A stretch of DNA of 64,000 nucleotides, from the NCBI GenBank assembly GCA_964386385.1, contig CAYLRN010000006.1, forward strand, positions 82,110-146,109, written 5' to 3'. Position 1 is the stretch's first letter. The number at the start of each line of letters is the position of its first letter. A program made the translations under genes and the position numbers. This DNA comes from RUG572 sp964386385. Its GTDB lineage: Bacteria > Verrucomicrobiota > Kiritimatiellia > RFP12 > UBA1067. Positions 7,423 through 16,710 of the stretch are shown piece by piece. Under the pieces are notes generated by a model, which had not been told where the DNA came from, searched no databases, and worked only from the letters and a program-made list of their open reading frames with translations.

Positions 7423-10394
7423 TTTGCCTTGTCCTTGACGGGTTCCGCCACTGCGGGCTCGGCCCTGGCGGGCGGCGCGGGGACGGATTCGGACTTGGCA
7501 GGCGTTGCGGGCGCCGCGGGGGAGTCTTCGGGCTGTTCGGCCGGCGGCGTGAGTTGTTCGTCGACCTTCTCCTCGTGCTTGAGGCGGATTTCGTCGATCA
7601 GTTCGCGCAGGTCGCGCTGCTCTCCGTTGAAACGTTCCAGTTCGTCGGCGATTTCCCTCTCGTGCCTTTCGGCCCAAGCCTTGCGGTCGGCCTCGTCCAT
7701 TTCGGCGAGCTTTTTGGCGCGTTTTTCCTTGGCCTCCTCCATCGCCTTCTGGTTGCTGCGCTCCTCGTCCTGCCTCTTCCACTCGTCGTTCAGGCGGCGA
7801 AGCTGCTCCTTCTTGGAGACGGGATCGGCGAGGGGCGAGGCGCTCCAGCCGCTGTCCTCCCACGGACGCGGATCGCTGAGGGCCTTCTTGCGGCGGATGG
7901 CCTCGGCCTGCGCGGCGTCGGCGTCGTCCAGCACGTAGGGCGTCATGAAGACGAGCAGTTCGGAGCGGGCCTCCTTCTGGCTGACGGAGCTGAAGAGCCA
8001 CTTGCCGATCCAGGGGATGTCCTTGAGAATCGGGATGCCGGATTCGCTTTCCGTGTTCGTCTTCTTCGTGAGGCCGCCCATGACGACGGTCTGTCGGTTC
8101 TCCACGGAGACGTCGCTCTGGATCTTGCGCGTCGTCACCGTCGCGTAGGGGTCCGTGCCGCCGGTCTCGTTCGGCACGTTCTGGTCGGCGCCCTGGGTCT
8201 CGAACGTCTGCTCCACGGTGAGCATGACGGTGCCGTTGGGGTTGATCTTCGGAGTCACCTTGACGGTGAGGCCGATGTCTCGCTTCTCGTAGTTGCGGAC
8301 CTGCGTTCCGTTGTACGTCGACCCGGAGTACTGGTAGCCGCTGAAGAGGTAGATCATGTCGGTGGCCTCGATCGTGGCCTCCTTGTTGTCGACGGTCATG
8401 AGGATCGGCGAGGCGAGCACCTTCGTGCGGCTGTCGCCCTTCGAGGCCTGGATGACGGCGGCGATGTTGAGCTTGTCGCTCTTGAGGAGGTAGTTGATGC
8501 CGCCGCCGATGGGGTTGGCGTAGACGGCGTTCTCGGTGGCGTTGGACGCGGCGGAGGTGGCGGCGGAGGAGGCGACGCCCATGAGGGAGCTGAGTTTCGA
8601 GGAGGCGGAGCCGCCGCCGCCGCCGAGCATGTAGCTGCCGTTGTTGAAGAAGGCGTCGCGGCTGATGGCGGTGGTGTAGACGGGGACGCCGGTATCGGTG
8701 GTAGTCTGGATCATCTTGGTGACGACACCGTCGTCGTTGACGGAGTCGGCGTCCTCCGTCCAGAAGAGGGGCTGGCCGTACTCGTTCGTCTTCTGGACCT
8801 TGATCTTCTCGCGTCCGCGCTGGACCCAGTCGATGCCGGTCTGAAGGTCGTCGCCGAGTTCGACCTGGACGATGACGGTCTCAATCAGCACCTGCGAGAG
8901 CTTGACGTCCATGTCCTCGATCACCTCCTTGACGGCCTTCATGTCTGCCCGGCGGGCCATGACGACGATGCCGTTGATGCGTTTGTCGGCGAGGATCTTG
9001 ATGTTGTCCTTGTTGAGCTCTCCGAGGGAGGAGGAGTTCTTGGCGAACGTCGGATTGGAGGTCGTCTGCCGGCGCTGCTGCGCGCCGCCGGTCTGTCCGC
9101 CCTTGGTGCCGCTCTGCGTGAGGTTGCGGTTGGCGGAGCCGCCGCGCGCGGTGTTGGCGTTCTGGTTGTTCTTTGACTGGGAGGAGGACGAGCCGTTTCC
9201 GATGAGGTCGTTGAGCATGGAGGCGACTTCCTCGGCGTCGGCGTACTTGAGGCGCACGACCTCGACGGAGACCTCCGGGGTCGTCTCAACGTCCAGGGTC
9301 TCGATCACCTTGTCGAAGAAGTCCATGTTCGATTTCGCGGTGATGACGATGAGCTTGTTGGAACGCTCGTCGGCGAGAATGAGCACCTTGCCGCGGATCA
9401 TGCCGCGGTCGGCGTCGGAGACGGCGGCGGTCATCGTGGCGTTCGGCGTGGCGGGAGCGGGTTCCGGCGGCTTGGAGCCGGGGCGGTTCAGGAGGCGCGA
9501 GCCCGTCGCGGGAGCCGGCTGGCGCGAGGAGAATCCGGGCGTGCCGCTCTCCTTCGGGCCGCTCTTCGCCTGCTGCTGGGAGTCCTTCTGCGACTCGGTG
9601 ACGATCGTCTCCAGGGCGGTCTTGATGTCGGTCGCGACGGCGTACTGGATCTGGCGGACGAACACGTCCTCCGTCACGGGGTTCGCGACGTCGAGTTCGC
9701 GGACGATCTCAAGCATCCGGTTTATGTTCTCCTGCGTGTCCGTGACGAGGATCGAGTTGTTGCGCTCGAAGACCTGGAAGAGGCCGGCCGGGTCCTTGAA
9801 CCCCTCCATCGCCTTCTGGGCCTCCTCGGCGGTTATGTGCTCAAGCCGGATGAGCTGGCTGATGACCTTGCCCTTTTCGGGGATGCCGTTCGTGGAGACG
9901 TTCATCGCCGTGCGGATGCCCTGCGTCCGGACGGACTTGCGCTCGAAGGCGCGGAGGAAAATCTTGTCGAACGGCTCCAGCACGACGCCGTGCATGGTGA
10001 GGGTGACCTCGATCGCCTCAAGGTACTCCTCCTTCGTGAGGGCGCGGCCTTCCGGGGACTGGAGGGTGATCTGCGTCTTCGGCAGGTTCGGCGTGGGGAG
10101 GACGATCTTGCCCGCGGTCTCGGCGTAGGCCATGATCACGATTTCAAGCGGGGTGTCGGAAAACGCGAGGCGCGGAACGCCGTTCGTCCCCTTCTCGCCC
10201 GTCACGGCCTTGACCTTCTCCGCAAGCGTCTGGGCCTCGCCGCCGCCCTGCTGCTGGCGTTCGGCGCTCTGCGCGGCGCCGCGCTGGACGCCGCGGCGAT
10301 TGCGGAGACCCTGAAGCTGCGGCGACTGCGCCACGAGCGTCAACGCCATGGACACGGCGCAGACTGCGACTGGAAAACGAAACGCACCCTTCAT
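7419..10394 (-). CDS. Secretin (GspD/PilQ family) with C-terminal coiled coil
   Basis: 991 residues from the ATG at 10392-10394, which has an AGAAAGGG ribosome site and opens a signal peptide (about 1-23). Order: an N0-like domain (about 70-165), N1-N3 repeats with Ser/Gly/Asn-rich inserts, then the secretin channel domain including a VLIETVIVQVELGDD strand and the NRQTVVMGGLTKK segment. After the channel there is an unusual ~110-residue Glu/Lys/Arg-rich predicted coiled coil and an Ala/Pro tail. It forms the outer-membrane ring of a type II secretion or type IV pilus-like machine. The upstream genes encode GspL/GspM (PilMN/PilO)-like partners; no ATPase, platform or pseudopilin gene is in view. 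Confidence 0.88.
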   Translation of the reverse strand: MKGAFRFPVAVCAVSMALTLVAQSPQLQGLRNRRGVQRGAAQSAERQQQGGGEAQTLAEKVKAVTGEKGTNGVPRLAFSDTPLEIVIMAYAETAGKIVLPTPNLPKTQITLQSPEGRALTKEEYLEAIEVTLTMHGVVLEPFDKIFLRAFERKSVRTQGIRTAMNVSTNGIPEKGKVISQLIRLEHITAEEAQKAMEGFKDPAGLFQVFERNNSILVTDTQENINRMLEIVRELDVANPVTEDVFVRQIQYAVATDIKTALETIVTESQKDSQQQAKSGPKESGTPGFSSRQPAPATGSRLLNRPGSKPPEPAPATPNATMTAAVSDADRGMIRGKVLILADERSNKLIVITAKSNMDFFDKVIETLDVETTPEVSVEVVRLKYADAEEVASMLNDLIGNGSSSSQSKNNQNANTARGGSANRNLTQSGTKGGQTGGAQQRRQTTSNPTFAKNSSSLGELNKDNIKILADKRINGIVVMARRADMKAVKEVIEDMDVKLSQVLIETVIVQVELGDDLQTGIDWVQRGREKIKVQKTNEYGQPLFWTEDADSVNDDGVVTKMIQTTTDTGVPVYTTAISRDAFFNNGSYMLGGGGGSASSKLSSLMGVASSAATSAASNATENAVYANPIGGGINYLLKSDKLNIAAVIQASKGDSRTKVLASPILMTVDNKEATIEATDMIYLFSGYQYSGSTYNGTQVRNYEKRDIGLTVKVTPKINPNGTVMLTVEQTFETQGADQNVPNETGGTDPYATVTTRKIQSDVSVENRQTVVMGGLTKKTNTESESGIPILKDIPWIGKWLFSSVSQKEARSELLVFMTPYVLDDADAAQAEAIRRKKALSDPRPWEDSGWSASPLADPVSKKEQLRRLNDEWKRQDEERSNQKAMEEAKEKRAKKLAEMDEADRKAWAERHEREIADELERFNGEQRDLRELIDEIRLKHEEKVDEQLTPPAEQPEDSPAAPATPAKSESVPAPPARAEPAVAEPVKDKAK

Positions 10395-10972
10395 CTGGAC
10401 CCTTTCTTGTTTGACGCCTTCGATGCGTCCGGCGCCTCCGACTTCTTCATGTAGGCGCACGTCAGAGTGAACTTCCCGCTGAGCCAGCCGTTGTTCTTCG
10501 CGGTGACGTCGAGGTCGCGGACGTCGAGCATCACCCCTTCGGCGACGTTCAGCGAGTAGAGAAACGCGACGAGCTTGCCGAGCGCGGCGTCGTACTTGAC
10601 CTCGATCGGCATCTCCCAGACGTTGCCGTGGTCTTCCTCCGGCTTTGGCTGCTCGCTCGTGATGGCGACGCTGTTCTCGGCGGCGATCTTCTCAAGAAGC
10701 CGCTGCCAGCGCGTCTGCGTGGACTCGCCCTCGCCCACGACGGGCATCTTGAGGCTTTCGGTCTCGGCGCGTTCGCGCCACGTCTCGCGCTGGGAGATGA
10801 GCTTCCTCTCGCGCATGGTCTGCTTCGCGGCGCGCTCGTAGGCGCGGCGGGAGCGCTCCCATGCGGCGCCGCGCCCGTTGAACCAGAGCATGGCGGCGAT
10901 GCCGTAGAGGACGGCGAAGCCGACCGACATGAGGACGGCGCGCTGCCGGCGGGGAAGATCTGTCCACGTCAT
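10391..10972 (-). CDS. GspM/PilO-like inner-membrane assembly protein
   Basis: 193 residues: a short cytoplasmic N-terminus, one membrane helix (about 12-30), a coiled-coil-like stretch (about 35-75) and a C-terminal ferredoxin-like region. This is the layout of PilO/GspM. Sequence identity to named members is not obvious, so the call rests on topology and position between a PilM/PilN-like gene and a secretin. It overlaps both neighbours by 4 nt and is probably part of the inner-membrane platform that aligns with the secretin. Confidence 0.6.
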   Translation of the reverse strand: MTWTDLPRRQRAVLMSVGFAVLYGIAAMLWFNGRGAAWERSRRAYERAAKQTMRERKLISQRETWRERAETESLKMPVVGEGESTQTRWQRLLEKIAAENSVAITSEQPKPEEDHGNVWEMPIEVKYDAALGKLVAFLYSLNVAEGVMLDVRDLDVTAKNNGWLSGKFTLTCAYMKKSEAPDASKASNKKGSR

Positions 10973-12483
10973 CGCCCGCCTCCGTTCGCGTCCTGCCCGT
11001 CCGAATGGAACAGGGCCTCGATCGAATAGCGAATGCCCTTCTTCGTCTGGTTCTCTCCGCCCATCTGCTGCACCTTCGCAAAAAGCCTTTCCTCTTCGCC
11101 GTCGAGCGTCAGCCCCTCCAGGTTCTCCGTGAACGTGCGCAGCTCCTCGCGCTCGCCGGCGCTGCCCTGCATCCGGACGCCGTCGCCCCGCGTGTACCTG
11201 AACGTGCGGAACGTCATCGATTCGGAATCGGGGAGGTTGTCGGACACGGCCTTGAGGATTTCAAGCGCGCTGTGCGCCCTGTCCGAGTAGCGCTCGATCA
11301 GCGCCACGCGGTTCGTCATCGCCGAGACCTCGTTGAACGCCCTGCGGTGGACGGGATCCTGGCGCATGGACTTCTGGCGGTCCGCCAGGACGTCGTACAC
11401 CGCGTCCACGCCGAAGAGGACGCCCATGAGGGCGAGCCACACCGCGCCGGCGACGGACGCGGCGGCGATCGTCTTGCGCCTGAAGCGCGATTCCGCCAGG
11501 TCCTCCACCCACGCCTCCGGGGTGAGGTCCATCGCCGCGCCCTCGACGATGCGCCAGGCGACGCCCTCCGCGCCGCCGAACTCGTCCTCGACGGCGACGG
11601 CGCGCGCGGGCGCGAAAGCGGAAAGGGCGTCCAGCAGTTCGGGTGCGACAGAGCCGGAGGAGACGACGACGACCTCCGCGACGTCGCCGGACGCGGCGGC
11701 CGCCGCGTCGCCCTGCAGAAGGCTGAGGGTGACCTCGCGCACGAGCTCGGCGACAGACCCGGTGCGGCCGACGGCGCGCATGAACGCGGGGGCGCCGTTG
11801 GCGAGGAGGACAAGCTCCCAGCCGTCGTCCGCGCGGTCGAAGAGCACAAGGCGGCCCGCCATGTCGTCCTCGCCGCAGATCTGCGTCCAGAGGGAGCGAA
11901 GCCATCCCCACGCGGCGACGTCCGTGCGCGTGACGTGGACGCCGGCGGCGGCGATCGCCTCGCCGACGTCGAGCGACGTCGCGTCGGGCAGCGCGGCGGC
12001 GGACGCCGAAAGCCCCGCCTCCGTCTCGGCGACGACCTCCACGCCCGGCTTCAGGATCTCGTCCGGGAACGGCGAAACGGTCTCGAGCTCCGAACTCGCG
12101 ATGGCGGAGACGTCGTCGCGCGCCTCGGCGGGGACTACGAGGCTTCTGACAATCATCCGGGAAAGCGGAAGCGCCAGGGCGAACTCCCTGACGCCGAACA
12201 GCTTCGAGGCGGCCTTGAACGCGCGGGCGAGCGGACGGTCCTCGGGCACGACCTCGCCCGCGCCGGCGGACGCCCCTTCCGCCACGGCCTTCTCGGCGGC
12301 GGCGGAGAGCGACTCGCCGTCCGCCGCGGCCTCGTCCGGCGCCGTCTGCGGCGCGTCGGCGGGGGAGGCGACGAGAGGCCAGGACCCCACGAGAGTGCGC
12401 GTGAACCCGGCCTTCGTCCCCTCAAGGCGCACTCCTGCAAGCGCTTTGCCCGAAAGTTCAAGAACTGTGACTGTCTGTGCCAT
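10969..12483 (-). CDS. PilM-PilN / GspL-like fusion protein
   Basis: 504 residues. The N-terminal ~320 residues resemble the actin-like cytoplasmic PilM/GspL domain (opening VTVLELSGKALAGVRLEG). A single membrane helix follows at about 338-363, then a periplasmic PilN/GspL-C-like region with coiled coil. Such fusions recruit the assembly ATPase in type II secretion. It is the first gene of the operon running through the PilO-like gene and secretin to mlaEFD. Promoter: TTGCGC at 12514-12519, 17-bp spacer, GATAAT at 12491-12496, only 7 nt before ATG, so the mRNA is probably leaderless. Confidence 0.65.
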   Translation of the reverse strand: MAQTVTVLELSGKALAGVRLEGTKAGFTRTLVGSWPLVASPADAPQTAPDEAAADGESLSAAAEKAVAEGASAGAGEVVPEDRPLARAFKAASKLFGVREFALALPLSRMIVRSLVVPAEARDDVSAIASSELETVSPFPDEILKPGVEVVAETEAGLSASAAALPDATSLDVGEAIAAAGVHVTRTDVAAWGWLRSLWTQICGEDDMAGRLVLFDRADDGWELVLLANGAPAFMRAVGRTGSVAELVREVTLSLLQGDAAAAASGDVAEVVVVSSGSVAPELLDALSAFAPARAVAVEDEFGGAEGVAWRIVEGAAMDLTPEAWVEDLAESRFRRKTIAAASVAGAVWLALMGVLFGVDAVYDVLADRQKSMRQDPVHRRAFNEVSAMTNRVALIERYSDRAHSALEILKAVSDNLPDSESMTFRTFRYTRGDGVRMQGSAGEREELRTFTENLEGLTLDGEEERLFAKVQQMGGENQTKKGIRYSIEALFHSDGQDANGGGR

Positions 12484-12490
12484 TCAAGGT

Positions 12491-12519
12491 ATTATCTCAT
12501 TTTCGGACGAAATGCGCAA
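12491..12519 (-). promoter_or_regulatory. Promoter of the secretin operon, leaderless
   Basis: On the minus strand TTGCGC (12519-12514), 17 bp, GATAAT (12496-12491), then 7 nt to the ATG at 12483. Transcription starting 6-8 nt after the -10 would begin at or next to the start codon. No ribosome binding site is present. The promoter occupies the short gap after the plsY stop. Confidence 0.6.
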
Positions 12520-13134
12520 TCAGTATATCCTGTTCTCGCAGCCTTTGGCGAGGCGGACGATGTTGGCGCGGTGCTTGTAGATCGCGAACGCCGCCACCGC
12601 CGCAACCAGCGCGCACTGCGGCAGGTCGCCCCGGACGCCGGGCGAGCCGAGGACGGGAAACCAGACCGCCACGAGGAGGAACGCCGCGGCGAGGATCGAC
12701 CCCAGCGAGATGTAGTGCGAGATCCACACGGTGACGACGAATATCCCGAACGCCACCAGCACCATGGGCGGGATGAGCGCGACGAGCATTCCAAAGCCGG
12801 TGGCGATCCCCTTGCCGCCCTTGAACTTCATGAAGCACGTCCACATGTGCCCCGCGACTGTCATGACGCCGGCCATGAGCGCAAGGTGCGGGAGGTCCGG
12901 GAACCAGAGTTTCGCGACGAGCGTGGGGACGAGGCCCTTGAGGAAGTCGCAGAAGAAGGCGAGAAAGCCCCACTTCTTCCCGACCGTCCGGTAGACGTTC
13001 GTGGCGCCGATGTTCTTCGAGCCGACGGTCCTCACGTCCACTCCGCGCATCTTCCCTATGATGAACCCGAACGGAATCGCCCCGCACAGGTACGCCACGA
13101 CCGCGAACACCGCGTAAACCATCCACTTTTCCAT
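12520..13134 (-). CDS. plsY: Glycerol-3-phosphate acyltransferase PlsY
   Basis: 204 residues, the usual PlsY length, with about five hydrophobic helices. The three conserved cytoplasmic motifs are seen: GSKNIGATNVYR (the glycerol-3-phosphate and acyl-phosphate site), KFKGGKGIATGFG, and HRANIVRLAKGCE near the C-terminus. It transfers acyl groups from acyl-phosphate to glycerol-3-phosphate, the first step of phospholipid synthesis. An AAGGAAGGA ribosome site precedes the ATG at 13132-13134. It lies 15 nt downstream of the glycosyltransferase gene, probably in one transcript. Confidence 0.95.
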   Translation of the reverse strand: MEKWMVYAVFAVVAYLCGAIPFGFIIGKMRGVDVRTVGSKNIGATNVYRTVGKKWGFLAFFCDFLKGLVPTLVAKLWFPDLPHLALMAGVMTVAGHMWTCFMKFKGGKGIATGFGMLVALIPPMVLVAFGIFVVTVWISHYISLGSILAAAFLLVAVWFPVLGSPGVRGDLPQCALVAAVAAFAIYKHRANIVRLAKGCENRIY

Positions 13135-13149
13135 GACAAGTCCTTCCTT

Positions 13150-15027
13150 TCAATGCTGAAGACAAGAAGACCGGCCGCGCCCGCCGGCGTGGTCGCGCCC
13201 GATGTACTCGCACGGCGCGTTCGCCGCGCACAGCCCGCACGCGAAGCGAAGTCCGTACCAGAGATGCGACGCGACGACGCCGAGCCACGTCGCGATCCAC
13301 ATGAACGGGTTGAACGAGAACGAACTTGCGAGCGTCAGGAGAGCGTAGACGGCCATCGGCAGCGCGGCCGCGGCAAGGGACCACGCGCCCGCGGCCCCGG
13401 CGGCCGCGCCCCACAGCGGCCACGTGGCGGTGGCGGCGGCCAGCGCGGCGCAATACGCCAGAAACGCCGTCGGGACGAAATACGAGAGATGGAGCGAGTT
13501 CTCCGGGAAGCGCTTCGTGAAGTAGCCGCGATGGAAACCGTAGCGCCCCAGCTGGCGCAGATGCGGGCCGAAGAGGGCGCGGCGGTGGTGGTAGACGACC
13601 GTCCAGGGGTCGTAGACGATGCGCTTTCCCTCGTCGCAGACGATCGCGCGGCAGAGAAGCGTGTCCTCGCCCGGCCAGAAGTCCGTGCGGTAGCCGCCGA
13701 TGCGGCGGAGCAGGTCCGCACGCACGAAGAGGTTGCAGCTTGGGTAGTCGTCGACCTCGCGCAGGACGCGGCCGCCGACGTAGCGGTAGCGGTAGTTGCC
13801 GCTGACAAAGACGTTCTCGTATACGCGGCCGCCGGCCCGCGCCAGGAAGCCGTCGCCGGGTGGCGTGACGCCGGGGCCGCCCACACCGCCGATCGCCGGG
13901 TCGCCGAAGTACTTCACCGCGTTGCGCAGCCAGTTCGAGTCCGGATAGGCGTCGTCGTCGATGAACGCCACCACGTCGCCTGAGGCAATGCGGATGCCGG
14001 CGTTGCGCTTCTCCGCCGGGCGCACCTTGCCGGTCTCCACGACGCGCAGGCGCGGGCCGCCCGGGGCTGCGAACGCATCGGAGGCGACGGGGCCCGCGTC
14101 CGGCAGGACTATGACCTCGAAGTCGCGGTGCGTCTGCCGCGCAAGGGCGGCGAGGCATTCCCGCAGCATCCAGCTGTCGCCGGGGCAGGCGATGACGACG
14201 CTCACGAATGGCGGCCTCTCCAGCGGAGGGGGGACTTCGACCTTCGCGTAGTAGTGGAGCAGGCGGAGGCGGTAGAAGACGGCGAGGGTGTCGTGCATCA
14301 TGTCGCGCACGGTCTGCGCGCGGAGGGCGCCGAACTTCTGCCCGAAGCGGATTCTGACGGGGGCCTCGGAGACCTTCGCGCCGCGTCCGAAGGCAATCGC
14401 CAGCAGCTCCAGGTCGAACGCGTACGTCTTCACGAGCATCCGGTCGAGCGCGTCGCCGAGGTGGCGGCGGCGGAAGAGCTTCATGCCGGTCTGCGTGTCC
14501 GTGACGGGGAGGCCGATGGAAAGGCGGACGAGGCCGAAGTAGACCGCGCTTGCGAGCCGGCGGTGCCAGGGGTACTGGACGGAGGAGAGCGGGTGGCGCT
14601 TCGAGCCGACAACGACGTCGGCGCCGTCGTCCCTCATCGACCTGAAGAACCCCGGCAGCCACGACGGGTCCAGGTCCAGGTCGCCGTCCAGCAGCAGAAC
14701 GAACTCGCCCTTCGAGGCCTTGAAGCCCTCGCGGAGGGCGTTGCCCTTGCCGGCGTTGCGCTCAAGCAGAACGGGGCGCACGACGTCGGGGCGCTTCGCG
14801 GCCGCGCGGCGCAGGGCGTCCGCCGTGCCGTCGGCGCTGCCGTCGTCCACGGGGACCAGCTCGTAGGCGAAGCCGCCCGCGTCGAGGCACGAGGCGACGA
14901 GGTCGAGGTTTCCCTCGATCGCGTCGGGCAAACGGTACACGGGCATGACGACGCTCAGCGTCCCGGAGCCGAGGACGTCGCGCGCGACAGACCAGTCTGG
15001 AGGCCTTTCCGGTTCCATCCTAGCCAT
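13150..15027 (-). CDS. Two-domain GT2 glycosyltransferase, membrane-bound
   Basis: 625 residues with two GT-A domains in tandem. Domain 1 (about 20-245) is DPM1/polyprenyl-phosphate-sugar-synthase-like: SVVMPVY, DDGSADGT, and DGDLDLDPSW as the DXD region. Domain 2 (about 270-500) has SVVIACP, the metal motif FIDDDAYPD, CNLFVRADLLRRIGGY and FWPGEDTLL, typical of inverting GT2 enzymes. Two to four membrane helices follow (about 505-600). It probably builds or transfers a lipid-linked sugar for a cell-surface glycan; the sugar is unknown. ATG at 15025-15027 is used, with an in-frame ATG 9 nt later as an alternative. Confidence 0.8.
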   Translation of the reverse strand: MARMEPERPPDWSVARDVLGSGTLSVVMPVYRLPDAIEGNLDLVASCLDAGGFAYELVPVDDGSADGTADALRRAAAKRPDVVRPVLLERNAGKGNALREGFKASKGEFVLLLDGDLDLDPSWLPGFFRSMRDDGADVVVGSKRHPLSSVQYPWHRRLASAVYFGLVRLSIGLPVTDTQTGMKLFRRRHLGDALDRMLVKTYAFDLELLAIAFGRGAKVSEAPVRIRFGQKFGALRAQTVRDMMHDTLAVFYRLRLLHYYAKVEVPPPLERPPFVSVVIACPGDSWMLRECLAALARQTHRDFEVIVLPDAGPVASDAFAAPGGPRLRVVETGKVRPAEKRNAGIRIASGDVVAFIDDDAYPDSNWLRNAVKYFGDPAIGGVGGPGVTPPGDGFLARAGGRVYENVFVSGNYRYRYVGGRVLREVDDYPSCNLFVRADLLRRIGGYRTDFWPGEDTLLCRAIVCDEGKRIVYDPWTVVYHHRRALFGPHLRQLGRYGFHRGYFTKRFPENSLHLSYFVPTAFLAYCAALAAATATWPLWGAAAGAAGAWSLAAAALPMAVYALLTLASSFSFNPFMWIATWLGVVASHLWYGLRFACGLCAANAPCEYIGRDHAGGRGRSSCLQH

Positions 15028-15068
15028 CGACAGAACAGATGTGGCATTCGTTGAAAGTCATGGGAATG

Positions 15069-15097
15069 ATTCTATCAAACCGCACCTTGAAGTGAAA
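15069..15097 (-). promoter_or_regulatory. Possible promoter of the glycosyltransferase-plsY unit
   Basis: On the minus strand TTTCAC (15097-15092), 17 bp, TAGAAT (15074-15069), giving a leader of about 35 nt before 15027. The rest of the 15028-15294 gap holds only the start region of rnfA. Confidence 0.35.
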
Positions 15098-15278
15098 GAC
15101 GGAAAATGGGGCGCGCACGGGGAAGCCGGATTTGACGCGGGGACGCGCCAGGCGGCATAATGCGAACCGTGATTTTCAGGGAAGCAAGCAGAAAGGCCCT
15201 GCAACGGCGGCGCGAAGGCCGATGAATGCGAATGCCGCCATACGGCAGTTTGCTATGGATTAACGCGCCTTCGTTCGG

Positions 15279-15284
15279 TATAAT
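15279..15284 (+). promoter_or_regulatory. -10 box of the rnf operon, near-leaderless
   Basis: TATAAT lies 10 nt before the rnfA ATG (15295). No ribosome site is visible between them, so the transcript would start 2-5 nt before ATG. No good -35 is seen at 16-18 bp. Confidence 0.5.
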
Positions 15285-15294
15285 ATCCATCCGT

Positions 15295-15879
15295 ATGCGC
15301 TACCTCTTCATACTGACAGGCGCGGTGCTGGTGAACAACTTCGTCCTGAACCGCTTCCTTGGATGCTGTCCGTTCCTCGGCGTCTCCAAAAAGACGGAGA
15401 CGGCGCTTGGAATGTCGGGCGCGGTCGTCTTCGTCATGACGCTCGCCTCCGCGGCCACGTGGCTTCTCGACCGTTTCCTCCTGGCGCCCTTCGGCCTCGG
15501 CTACATCCACACGCTCGTCTTCATCCTCGTCATCGCCGCCCTCGTGCAGTTCATCGACATCGCGATGAAGCGCTTCATGCCGCCGCTCCACGCGGCGCTT
15601 GGCATCTACCTTCCGCTCATCACCACGAACTGCGCCGTGCTGGGCGTGGCGGAGCTGAACTGCAAGAACGGCACTCCGTTCTTCGAGTCGGTCTTCTTCT
15701 CGTTCGCCGCCGCGCTCGGCTTCGGCTTCGCGCTCGTCCTGTTTTCCGGCATCCGCGAAAAACTGGCCCTTGCCGACCCGCCGCGCTGCTTCCGCGGCGT
15801 CGCGCTGGCCCTCGTCACGGCCGGGCTGCTTTCGCTCGCGTTCATGGGCTTCAGCGGTCTCGTGAAACTACCCTATTGA
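15295..15879 (+). CDS. rnfA: Rnf electron-transport complex subunit A
   Basis: 194 residues with about six membrane helices. The start at 15295 gives the canonical MRYLFILTGAVLVNNFVLNR N-terminus; the 23 extra in-frame codons upstream do not fit the family. The conserved half-cluster cysteines are present: FLGCCPFLGVS near residue 25 and ITTNCAVLG near 110. RnfA binds an intramembrane [2Fe-2S] with RnfE in the ferredoxin:NAD+ oxidoreductase that pumps Na+ or H+. It is the first gene of rnfA-B-(kinase)-C-D-G. No rnfE follows in this cluster, although RnfA normally pairs with it. Confidence 0.95.
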   Translation: MRYLFILTGAVLVNNFVLNRFLGCCPFLGVSKKTETALGMSGAVVFVMTLASAATWLLDRFLLAPFGLGYIHTLVFILVIAALVQFIDIAMKRFMPPLHAALGIYLPLITTNCAVLGVAELNCKNGTPFFESVFFSFAAALGFGFALVLFSGIREKLALADPPRCFRGVALALVTAGLLSLAFMGFSGLVKLPY

Positions 15880-15891
15880 GGCGGAGGTCGA

Positions 15892-16710
15892 ATGTCGCCG
15901 ATAATCATCGCAACAATCGTCGTGGCCGGGCTTGGCGCCGTAGCGGCCCTCGTGCTGGCCATTGCGGACAGATATCTGTCGGTCAGGGAAGACCCGCGCA
16001 TCGGCCTCGTCACCGCCGCGCTTCCGGGCGCGAACTGCGGCGGCTGCGGCTTCGCGGGGTGCGGGGACTACGCGCGCGCCCTCGTCGAGGGGAAGGTGGC
16101 GCCAGGGGCCTGCGCGCCCGGCGGGCAGTCCGTCAACGCGGAAATCGCGAAGATCCTCGGCGTGGCGGCGGAGGCGACGGAGCGGCGCGTCGCGCTCGTG
16201 AAGTGCGGCGGCACGCGCTCGGAGGCGACGCGCGTGGGGGACTACAACGGGATTGCGGACTGTGCGGCCGCGGCGGCGACGGCGGGCGGGGACAAGGGTT
16301 GCCGCTTCGGCTGCCTCGGCTACGGCGCCTGCGCGCACGTCTGCCCGCAGCGCGCGATACGGATCGAGGACGGTCTTGCGAAGGTGGAGAAGCGGCTCTG
16401 CATTGGCTGCGGGAAATGCGTCGCGGCGTGTCCGCGCCACCTGATCGAGCTCGTCCCGGCGAAAGCGACGATCCACGTCCTCTGCGCCAACCCGCTTCGC
16501 GGCCCCGCCGTGACGAAGGTCTGCGGAGTCGGCTGCATGGGCTGCCATCTGTGCGAACGCCATTCCGGCGGCGCGGAGGCGGGGCATTTCACGTTCGACG
16601 GCTTTCTTGCGAAGGTCAACTACGCGAACCCGCCGACGGACCCGGCCGTCGCGGAGAAGTGTCCGCGCAAGTGCATTGCCGTCGACCCGCATTTCGAGAG
16701 TGGACGCTAA
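15892..16710 (+). CDS. rnfB: Rnf complex ferredoxin-like subunit B
   Basis: 272 residues: an N-terminal membrane anchor (about 3-22), a [4Fe-4S] domain with GANCGGCGFAGCGDYARALV, then a ferredoxin domain with CRFGCLGYGACAHVCP and CIGCGKCVAACP, and further C-terminal cysteine clusters (CGVGCMGCHLCE and EKCPRKC), as in the longer RnfB of anaerobes. It accepts electrons from ferredoxin at the cytoplasmic face and passes them into the Rnf complex. It begins 12 nt after rnfA and ends directly against the ATG of the HipA-like kinase gene. Confidence 0.95.
   Translation: MSPIIIATIVVAGLGAVAALVLAIADRYLSVREDPRIGLVTAALPGANCGGCGFAGCGDYARALVEGKVAPGACAPGGQSVNAEIAKILGVAAEATERRVALVKCGGTRSEATRVGDYNGIADCAAAAATAGGDKGCRFGCLGYGACAHVCPQRAIRIEDGLAKVEKRLCIGCGKCVAACPRHLIELVPAKATIHVLCANPLRGPAVTKVCGVGCMGCHLCERHSGGAEAGHFTFDGFLAKVNYANPPTDPAVAEKCPRKCIAVDPHFESGR

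Noticed and set aside
7416..9176. 586-codon plus-strand frame antisense to the secretin gene
   Set aside because: The minus-strand secretin has clear domains; the antisense frame is Val/Gly/Arg/Asp-rich, as expected from GC-rich third positions.
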